Below, piece by piece: positions 32,220 through 37,793 of a DNA stretch of 37,793 bases. Source of the DNA: Nitrospina sp. Its GTDB lineage: Bacteria > Nitrospinota > Nitrospinia > Nitrospinales > JACRGP01. A program made the position numbers and the translations under genes. Under the pieces are notes generated by a model that saw only the letters and a list, made by a program, of their open reading frames with translations, did no database searches and had not been told where the DNA came from. Positions within the stretch are counted from its first letter, which is position 1, and the number at the start of each line of letters is the position of its first letter. The stretch lies in contig JACAVV010000042.1 of NCBI GenBank assembly GCA_024648695.1, positions 1-37,793 of the forward strand, in the 5' to 3' direction.

Positions 32220-33107
32220 TCACTCAATATTTTGTAACTGTTCTCGTACCTTTTCCAAAAGGCTTTTTACATCGATCACCCATTCGGAAACCTGGTAATC
32301 ACTCGTTTTGGACCCAATGGTATTGGTTTCGCGGTTGATCTCCTGGCAAATGAATTCCAGCTTTCTTCCCATCGGGCCTTCGGAAGAGAGCAGGTTCTGG
32401 AACTGGACAAGATGGCTTTCGAGCCGCGTGATTTCTTCCGAAATATCGCTACGGTCGGCAATCAGGGCCGTTTCCTGCGCCAGGCGCGATTCTTCCAATT
32501 CTATGCCTTCGCTCAGGATTTTAACCTTTTCATTCAGACGGTTTTTATACTCCTTGATGATCTGCGGTTGACGTTCCAGAATCTGGGCAGACAACTTTTT
32601 AACTTCCGCGATGCGGTGAGAAAGGTCGTCCTGGAGATTCTTCCCTTCTACCTCGCGCATTTTAATTAACTCGGAAACCGCCTTATCGACCGTATTTAAA
32701 ATTTCTTCCTGTTGATCGGAGTCAATTTCAATGGGTTGAACCTTTATCAAATCGCGGTCCCTGAGATTGAGAACGGAATTGATATCAATTTCCCCTGCAA
32801 GCCCGACTTCTTCTTTGATTGCCTTCAAGGCATTCACATATTGACCGGCCAGTTCAAGGTTTGGGCGGATTTCCTGGTCGCCTGCATCCCCATTATTTTT
32901 CTCCAGACCAATGGTGATGTCAAAGGATCCGCGTGAACAGCGCTTTTTAATAAGGCTACGGACGGGATTATCCAGGACGGAAAATGATTTTGGGATTCGT
33001 GCGTTGATCTCAACGTAACGGTTATTTACGGATCGAATTTCCACCTTACAGGAATACCCGTTGAACATCGATTCCGCCCTGCCAAACCCCGTCATGCTTT
33101 TTATCAT
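32220..33107 (-). CDS. yicC: YicC-family endoribonuclease-like protein
   Basis: I start at ATG 33107 (295 residues); a TTG one codon upstream would add one residue. The N-terminal signature IKSMTGFGRAE, the middle NRYVEINARIPKSF and the C-terminal GRKLEFICQEINRETNTIGSK are diagnostic of YicC. E. coli YicC is an RNase acting in sRNA turnover. The middle is strongly helical, as expected for its oligomeric form. Its ATG overlaps the upstream reductase stop by 1 nt (TGATG), so the two are coupled. The pairing with gmk 71 nt downstream is the common one. Confidence 0.93.
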   Translation of the reverse strand: MIKSMTGFGRAESMFNGYSCKVEIRSVNNRYVEINARIPKSFSVLDNPVRSLIKKRCSRGSFDITIGLEKNNGDAGDQEIRPNLELAGQYVNALKAIKEEVGLAGEIDINSVLNLRDRDLIKVQPIEIDSDQQEEILNTVDKAVSELIKMREVEGKNLQDDLSHRIAEVKKLSAQILERQPQIIKEYKNRLNEKVKILSEGIELEESRLAQETALIADRSDISEEITRLESHLVQFQNLLSSEGPMGRKLEFICQEINRETNTIGSKTSDYQVSEWVIDVKSLLEKVREQLQNIE

Positions 33108-35509
33108 CAATTGTTCTTTTCTATGACCATTTTAAAATGGTCGTCTACTTTATCGAGTGATATTAATGTATGCCCATCGTTCTGAACGCTTTTGGGAACA
33201 TTGTTAACGGGGTCCCCGTCATCAAGCAGAACCTCAAGACGCTGACCCGATTCCATGGTCTCCAGCTTCAGTTTGGTTTTTACATAATTGAACGGGCATT
33301 TGACTCCCAGCAGATCGATACTTTGAATCGAAGCGCCATTCCCCCCGGAAGAACCATTGCCGGATTTGGCAGAAACATTGCCTTCGGAACCCACCCGGAT
33401 TCTTAGGGACTTATCTCCCTGCATTTTGTTATAAGCATTTTGGCTTTGCTTCAACAGTTCTTCGGATTCAGAAAACCGGCTTTGCGCTTTGGCTTCATCT
33501 ACACTATCTGTAGGTTCCTGAAACCGCTGTGCGATGCCCGTGAATTCTTCGGAAACGATTCCTGCGTCCACAATTAGAGATTCAAACTTTTGTAAGGTTT
33601 CCAGGTCCTCTGAAAAATCCATACCCTCGGTAACCAATAAGCCTCTAGCGGATGCTACCACAGATCGGTTGATGTGCTGAACCGCACTTGAGTAATCATT
33701 GCTTTCAATGGCCAGCTTGGCCTGAAAATGAGTGCGCTCGGCCTGACTCAAATGATCCTGGATCATGTCTGTCATTGCACCGGCACATTCTCCCTGACCT
33801 CTATCCTCAAGACTGAATTTTTCAGTTGAATGATAGTCGATATAGGATTCAGGCGCCTCTTCAATGTCTGGCAATTCTTTAAGGTCACTTAACATATTAA
33901 GGAAATAACCTTTTCCTTTTCTATCAACAAATTCGGGAAAGGTTTCATTCTCCAGCTTTTCGTTCTTGTAAGCTTCGGTCGTCCTTTTGACTGACTCAGG
34001 AACGTTTTTAGCTGGAATTTTTATCACAGAAGTTCCAAAAACCACCTGGTCTTCAAATACTCGCCCACCCAGCATCATTTCGTAATGGGGGGCCAGGATG
34101 CCGTTGATTTTTTTCGCACCACCATGAAATCCGATGGAACCAATATGATGCTGACCGCAAGAGTTGGGACAGCCGCTGATCTTTACGGATATATCGTCCA
34201 GGATTTTGGAGTCGGTATAATTTTTTTCGAACTCGCTGGTTAAATGGTCGGCGAGTCCTCTGGACGCGGTGATGCCCAGATTACAGGTTTCTGATCCCGG
34301 ACAGCAGGTCACGTCCCGCAACTCTTCGGTTCCGGCCTTATGGAGTCCATTCTCTTTTAATTCGCCATAAAGTTTTCCGAAAGCTTCCGGTTTGACCCAA
34401 GGGATCATGACGTTTTGATTCACCGTATTCACAAGCTGTCCTGCGCCATATTTTCTGGCCAGTGAACTCATAAAACGACCTTCTTTAATTGTAAAATCAC
34501 CTAACAGCAGTTTTATGTGAATATTATAATAACCTTCTTGCTTTTGCTCACAGGTATTGCGCGATTTCCAATTGACGAACTCAGGATCCGATTCAAAAGA
34601 GTCGTCCGCTTCAACAGATGGAGTTTCAGGAATGGAATCATCCTGAATGGCAATGTCGGGGTAAACCGTGTTTTTCAATTTGTCGAAATTCTCCTGGATC
34701 AATTCCTTAACTTTATCCAGGCCATATTTGTCCAATACAAATTTGAAACGGGCTTTGTTCCGGTTCTTTTTATCGCCGTGCTCATTGAACACTCTTACGA
34801 TGGCTTCCGACATGCGCAAGACATCATGGGTCGGGACAAAGTCCGATAAAAGCTGAGCCGCATGCGGAAACGATCCCAGTCCGCCACCGATTACAACTTT
34901 AAACCCTTTGATTTGTTCTCCATTTTCTTCCCGGATAACAGAGTTGTATCCAATGTCATGAATCGGGGCGATGCCACATCCGTTACAGCCGCCGAAACTG
35001 ATTTTAAACTTACGTGGCAGGTTCTGGGTTAATGGGTGACGAATCAAAAAATAGGAAACCGCACGGGCGTAAGGATTGACATCGAACAATTCGTTTTTAC
35101 ACGTTCCCGCTTTATGGCAAGCTGTAACATTTCTTACCGTATTACCACAGGCTTCGCGAGTGGTGATGCCGTTATCAGCCAAAGTTTGTAAGGCATTGGG
35201 AACATCTACCAATTTTACATAGTGGAACTGAATGTCCTGCCGAGTGGTTACATGCAGAATTCCATGGGAATATTTTTCAGCGAAGTCAGCCAGGCAATCC
35301 ATTTGGTCCGAAGTGAAACGGCCCATTGGTAATTTGGTGCGCACCATATGAACGTCTTCCTGCCGTTGTCCATAAATGCCCTGCTGTAATCGAAAGCGTT
35401 TGAATTCTTCTTCGCCCACTTCCCCTCGATTGAGCCTTTCAACTTCGGCTGTAAATTCCTCGATTTCCTGTTTGACTTCGAGAGGAATATTTAAATTTCT
35501 CGTATCCAT
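33107..35509 (-). CDS. Siroheme nitrite/sulfite reductase fused to a helical linker and TusA domain
   Basis: This 800-residue protein has two nitrite/sulfite reductase repeats. The second repeat carries the siroheme/[4Fe-4S] ligands as Cys403-x5-Cys409 and Cys447-x3-Cys451 (CCPGSETC and GCPNSCG). It lacks flavin domains, so the electrons should come from ferredoxin, as in NirA or SirA. A helical region (about 565-700) with paired SAVQHINRSVVASARGLL-type helices follows. The C-terminal TusA-like sulfur-carrier domain (about 728-800) has its CP motif at Cys738. Substrate (nitrite, sulfite or both) cannot be read from sequence. A GAGGTAA ribosome binding site precedes it. TGATG couples it to yicC. 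Confidence 0.9.
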   Translation of the reverse strand: MDTRNLNIPLEVKQEIEEFTAEVERLNRGEVGEEEFKRFRLQQGIYGQRQEDVHMVRTKLPMGRFTSDQMDCLADFAEKYSHGILHVTTRQDIQFHYVKLVDVPNALQTLADNGITTREACGNTVRNVTACHKAGTCKNELFDVNPYARAVSYFLIRHPLTQNLPRKFKISFGGCNGCGIAPIHDIGYNSVIREENGEQIKGFKVVIGGGLGSFPHAAQLLSDFVPTHDVLRMSEAIVRVFNEHGDKKNRNKARFKFVLDKYGLDKVKELIQENFDKLKNTVYPDIAIQDDSIPETPSVEADDSFESDPEFVNWKSRNTCEQKQEGYYNIHIKLLLGDFTIKEGRFMSSLARKYGAGQLVNTVNQNVMIPWVKPEAFGKLYGELKENGLHKAGTEELRDVTCCPGSETCNLGITASRGLADHLTSEFEKNYTDSKILDDISVKISGCPNSCGQHHIGSIGFHGGAKKINGILAPHYEMMLGGRVFEDQVVFGTSVIKIPAKNVPESVKRTTEAYKNEKLENETFPEFVDRKGKGYFLNMLSDLKELPDIEEAPESYIDYHSTEKFSLEDRGQGECAGAMTDMIQDHLSQAERTHFQAKLAIESNDYSSAVQHINRSVVASARGLLVTEGMDFSEDLETLQKFESLIVDAGIVSEEFTGIAQRFQEPTDSVDEAKAQSRFSESEELLKQSQNAYNKMQGDKSLRIRVGSEGNVSAKSGNGSSGGNGASIQSIDLLGVKCPFNYVKTKLKLETMESGQRLEVLLDDGDPVNNVPKSVQNDGHTLISLDKVDDHFKMVIEKNN

Positions 35510-35531
35510 GGTATTACCTCAATTGCAAAGT

Positions 35532-35559
35532 TTCCTAGTCTATCCGGATAGAACGTCAA
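35532..35559 (-). promoter_or_regulatory. Palindrome and possible promoter upstream of the reductase gene
   Basis: A perfect 14-bp palindrome, TCTATCCGGATAGA (35539-35552), lies 30-43 nt before the start codon. It sits between a possible -35 TTGACG (35559-35554) and a weak -10 TAGGAA (35537-35532) on the minus strand, where a repressor would block transcription. The rest of 35560-35805 is AT-rich and holds no gene I can support. Confidence 0.45.
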
Positions 35560-35805
35560 TGGTTTATTTGATGGCCTAAATCTAAAATCAGAAATGAGAT
35601 CCGGAACTTTTGTTATATATATAAAATTGGTGTGGAAAATTTTGTGTTTGTAGAGTCAAAGATTTAATGAATTTGACTGTTCCATGATTTTATACCAAAT
35701 TCACCTGGAAAAACAAACTAATCACAGAGATAATGTGAATTTTATTCAGCGTCTTTGTAATCATTCGATCTTCCAATTTTTACACATTATCAAATTTAAA
35801 AGGTT

Positions 35806-36561
35806 ATGAGCCTTTCCCAAAGCTTTTCCGAAGTTTACAGTCTCAGCCAATTATGGGCCTACAGTAACTTCTTTTTATACCTTGCAGTGTTTTTGACAGC
35901 ACTTTACATCAATTTGAACTTCAATACCGTGATGGTGGGGATTATTTACCTCATTCCCATTATCCCAATGGGTTTAAGCGCTGAAAATGAAGTAAGATTT
36001 TTGCTGGTCTCCTTTCAAAATACGATGTTTGGGATATTGGAAATTGTGATTTTTGTGATAACTGTAAGGCCGGGCGATACAACATTCGATAAGGGCCATA
36101 TAAAACAACTATTTGGTCATGTTCTGCCGATATCAGTAGCTCTGATCGGCTTATCATTGGTTGCCAGGGCGACAGAGGTACCGGTCGGTTTGGGGGAATG
36201 TGCTTTGATCCTATCCCTGTTTTTCCTGGGATCGGTGATGCGTGCCGTCGCGATTTATCAAATCGGGCAGATCGCTTTCAAATTCGATATCGTTTTTCGG
36301 GACCGGCAAAAGATTAAAACCGATCAGTTGTACCGATACATGCGGCATCCTTCCTACACTGCCATGATGATAGTTATAGTTGCTTATGCAGTGACCACCA
36401 CAAATTTGTGGATAGGAGCCTTTGGTGTGTTGATCGGCTGGTTTGGTTTTCAGTACAGGATTTACTTTGAGGAGAAAGCCCTGGAGGATCATTTTGGAAT
36501 CGAATATTCCAGTTATAAAGCTAAAACCGGAATGTGGTTTCCGTTCAGGATCCCGGGATAG
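35806..36561 (+). CDS. Integral membrane methyltransferase of the ICMT/PEMT family
   Basis: This 251-residue protein has about six membrane helices. The C-terminal motif YRYMRHPSYTAMMIVIVA followed by FGFQYRIYFEEKALEDHFG and YSSYKAKTGMWFPF is the isoprenylcysteine carboxyl methyltransferase/phospholipid methyltransferase signature. The RHPxY segment and the EE-x-L-x3-F-G part bind SAM. In bacteria this family methylates lipids or small substrates, as prenylated proteins are absent. It converges on the next gene, their 3' ends overlapping by 17 nt. AAAGG lies just before the start. Confidence 0.82.
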   Translation: MSLSQSFSEVYSLSQLWAYSNFFLYLAVFLTALYINLNFNTVMVGIIYLIPIIPMGLSAENEVRFLLVSFQNTMFGILEIVIFVITVRPGDTTFDKGHIKQLFGHVLPISVALIGLSLVARATEVPVGLGECALILSLFFLGSVMRAVAIYQIGQIAFKFDIVFRDRQKIKTDQLYRYMRHPSYTAMMIVIVAYAVTTTNLWIGAFGVLIGWFGFQYRIYFEEKALEDHFGIEYSSYKAKTGMWFPFRIPG

Positions 36562-37015
36562 CCGAAGCGGGCTCTTGATCGGGAAACAGGGTTTTCCAAT
36601 AGGGGACTGTCTCCCCCAAATGGTCCGTTGGCATTTGAAAGTAGTAAGCTAAAAAAATCACAAGGCCAATATACAAATAGCTGGCTCCATAAAACAAGAC
36701 AGGAACGGGGGGCTCGGCCTGGTCTTTTACCGGGTCGCTTGTTTTAACCTTCCCTTTGATTCTGTAAAAATTTGAAATTCCCATTAAAAGAAACAGGATA
36801 AACGGCTTGTAGTTGAAGATAGCCATCAGGAATCCGGAAGGCAGGGCAGAAATGGCCATCACGGGAATTTTTACAAAATGATTTTTAGTGATATCATCAA
36901 TAATGTTGAGCAGGGCCATGTAGCAGACTAGGTAAAATAACCCGGTCAGGACTACCCATCCCAGAAGTTGGGCGATAAACGTTCCACCGCTGATATCATC
37001 AAGTCCTAAAATCAT
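36545..37015 (-). CDS. Hypothetical membrane protein with about four helices
   Basis: The 156-residue protein has hydrophobic segments at about residues 15-40 (FIAQLLGWVVLTGLFYLVCY), 50-67, 69-83 and 108-126 (FYGASYLYIGLVIFLAYYF). A polar loop (KVKTSDPVKDQAEPP) and a hydrophilic tail are also present. It has no catalytic or binding motifs that I recognise. It overlaps the end of the convergent ICMT-like gene by 17 nt. Assigned as a real gene because of the consistent membrane-protein composition; the function is unknown. Confidence 0.55.
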   Translation of the reverse strand: MILGLDDISGGTFIAQLLGWVVLTGLFYLVCYMALLNIIDDITKNHFVKIPVMAISALPSGFLMAIFNYKPFILFLLMGISNFYRIKGKVKTSDPVKDQAEPPVPVLFYGASYLYIGLVIFLAYYFQMPTDHLGETVPYWKTLFPDQEPASAIPGS

Positions 37016-37107
37016 GGCGAAATGATAGCAATCTGGAATGAGAGATGTAAAGTTTTATCGAAGTAAAATTCTGATTATGAATCCTAACTTCCGGAGGGCC
37101 GCCCCAA

Positions 37108-37476
37108 ATGGTACCTAATCAGGAACTGGGCAAACAGGGTGAGGATGCCGCGGTTGCTTTTCTCAAGAAAAAAGGTTACCAAATTCTTGCCAGGAATGTC
37201 AGGACCCCTAGCGGCGAATTGGATATCGTTGCTGAACACGATTCGCAAGTGGTCTTTGTGGAGGTCAAGACTCGAACCCGCAAAAAATATGGTCACCCTT
37301 GGGAAGCTGTGAATAAGGCAAAGCAGAAAAAGTTGGCGCTATTGGCAAAGATCTATATAAGCAAAAACCGCCTTCAAAATAAAGTGTGCCGCTTCGATGT
37401 GATTGGAGTGATTCCCCAAGGGGATAGCCAGGACACTTGGGACATCGCCCTGGCGCAGGACGCCTTCAGAATGTAA
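37108..37476 (+). CDS. yraN: YraN/UPF0102-family nuclease-like protein
   Basis: This 122-residue protein matches YraN/UPF0102, a small restriction-endonuclease-like fold. The start LGKQGEDAAVAFLKKKGYQIL, the putative active-site strand SGELDIVAEH with VFVEVKTRT (D-x(n)-E-x-K) and YGHPWEAVNKAKQKKL are characteristic. The biochemical role is poorly defined; Holliday-junction-resolvase-like activity has been suggested for the fold. GGAGGG lies about 11 nt upstream of ATG 37108. It is the last complete gene before the insertion sequence. Confidence 0.9.
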   Translation: MVPNQELGKQGEDAAVAFLKKKGYQILARNVRTPSGELDIVAEHDSQVVFVEVKTRTRKKYGHPWEAVNKAKQKKLALLAKIYISKNRLQNKVCRFDVIGVIPQGDSQDTWDIALAQDAFRM

Positions 37477-37691
37477 TCCCCGTTATTTTCAATTTTTGAT
37501 TGTCTTTTGGTATGTCAGGATAATCCCCCGGTTTTTGGAGTTCGGGCACCATTTAAGGTGTTTATGCCCATTTCACTGGTTCCAAATTGCAAAAGCCCTG
37601 AAATTTCAAATAAATTGTATTTATTAATTGATTCCTCTGGGCGGATTTTTCATCATCATATAAAGACACTAGTGTCCGGTAAAAAATGAGA

Positions 37692-37770
37692 GTCATGGCT
37701 TAACCCCTTCAGCAATGAGATAATGTGATTGCGAAAAAACGTTATCTAAACTGGAGGATCAAGCCATGAC
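37692..37770 (+). promoter_or_regulatory. Long hairpin hiding the transposase ribosome binding site and start
   Basis: GTCATGGCTT (37692-37701) pairs perfectly with AAGCCATGAC (37761-37770), CCTTCAG (37706-37712) pairs with CTGGAGG (37751-37757, one G-U), and AGATAA (37718-37723) pairs with TTATCT (37742-37747). The GGAGG and ATG are inside the stem, so a transcript read through from outside would not be translated. Confidence 0.6.
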
Positions 37771-37793
37771 CCAAGTAGGAACCGTATTTTCAG
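37766..37793 (+). CDS. Transposase, 5' end only (IS4-like)
   Basis: An ATG at 37766, nine nt after a GGAGG site, opens a frame that runs off the window. The nine visible residues (MTQVGTVFS) resemble the beginning of IS4-type transposases carrying an N-terminal DUF4372 domain, which often start with an M-x-H/Q-x-TVF pattern. The catalytic DDE residues lie outside the window. The assignment rests on this short stretch and on the terminal-repeat-like sequence upstream. Confidence 0.55.

Larger units (their letters stand above)
37671..37793 (+). mobile_element. Left end of an insertion sequence (partial), IS4-like
   Basis: AGTGTCCGGT near 37671 resembles the terminal inverted repeat of IS4-type elements with a DUF4372-containing transposase. 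The inferred left end cannot be fixed exactly, because the right end lies beyond the window. The junction falls on a 12-bp palindrome GACACTAGTGTC (37665-37676). A CTAG target is possible. The stretch 37477-37670 before it holds no gene I can support. Confidence 0.6.

Noticed and set aside
37507-37689. A 60-codon frame running into the insertion sequence
   Set aside because: No ribosome binding site, no domain, and its end falls inside the inferred insertion-sequence terminus.
1-37793. CRISPR arrays, rRNA and tRNA genes
   Set aside because: Looked for regular direct repeats and for tRNA cloverleaf or rRNA conserved segments and found none.

Overview
The window looks like chromosomal DNA from a Gram-negative bacterium of moderate GC. 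Evidence for an outer membrane includes a beta-barrel protein, LolA- and LolD/FtsX-type proteins, a SPOR protein, MltG and a DegS/HtrA protease. Aerobic or nitrogen-oriented metabolism is suggested by nuoE-nuoG-nuoD, an Amt transporter and a ferredoxin-type nitrite/sulfite reductase. The gene mix and the ferredoxin-flavoured complex I subunit made me think of Nitrospinota or a similar nitrite-oxidiser lineage. That is an inference only: no rRNA or other taxonomic marker is present.

Layout. 1-9732 is mostly plus strand: a TlpA-like thioredoxin, a SPOR/NTF2-like protein, a GT4 glycosyltransferase overlapping a signal-peptide beta-barrel by 1 nt, then a LolD-like ATPase, two FtsX/MacB-type permeases, a LolA-like periplasmic protein and an HTTM membrane protein. 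9736-13670 holds a large secreted protein of unknown function with a duplicated domain, a small secreted TPR-like protein, a TatA-type protein and a flippase-like membrane protein. 13788-16902 is a stress-flavoured island: hsp20, a tiny-protein transcription unit with its own promoter and terminator, a 93-residue secreted protein and an HtrA protease. 17093-21645 is nuoE-nuoG-nuoD under a near-consensus promoter, with no nuoF. 21863-22836 is a VapBC toxin-antitoxin pair with a perfect palindromic operator, next to a decayed PIN gene. 22934-26579 holds a 20-repeat TPR protein and amt, the latter preceded by a possible 25-codon leader ORF. 26867-35509 is a seven-gene minus-strand run: nitrite/sulfite reductase, yicC, gmk, hisC, mltG, a SAM methyltransferase and an FGE/SUMF1-like protein. 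35806-37476 holds an ICMT-like methyltransferase, an unknown membrane protein and yraN. The window ends in the left end of an insertion sequence.

How the parts fit. Three candidates stand out. The first is the GT4/barrel/ABC/LolA-like block, which has the parts of a trans-envelope lipid or lipoprotein trafficking route. The second is the discrete tiny-protein operon at 14480-15089, whose products I do not recognise. The third is the pairing of a ferredoxin-rich NuoG with an operon lacking nuoF, which hints at a complex I that may not use the normal NADH module. Likely regulatory structures include sigma70-like promoters upstream of nuoE, hsp20, the small-protein operon and htrA; palindromes upstream of vapB and of the reductase; and a long hairpin that would hide the transposase start in the terminal insertion sequence.
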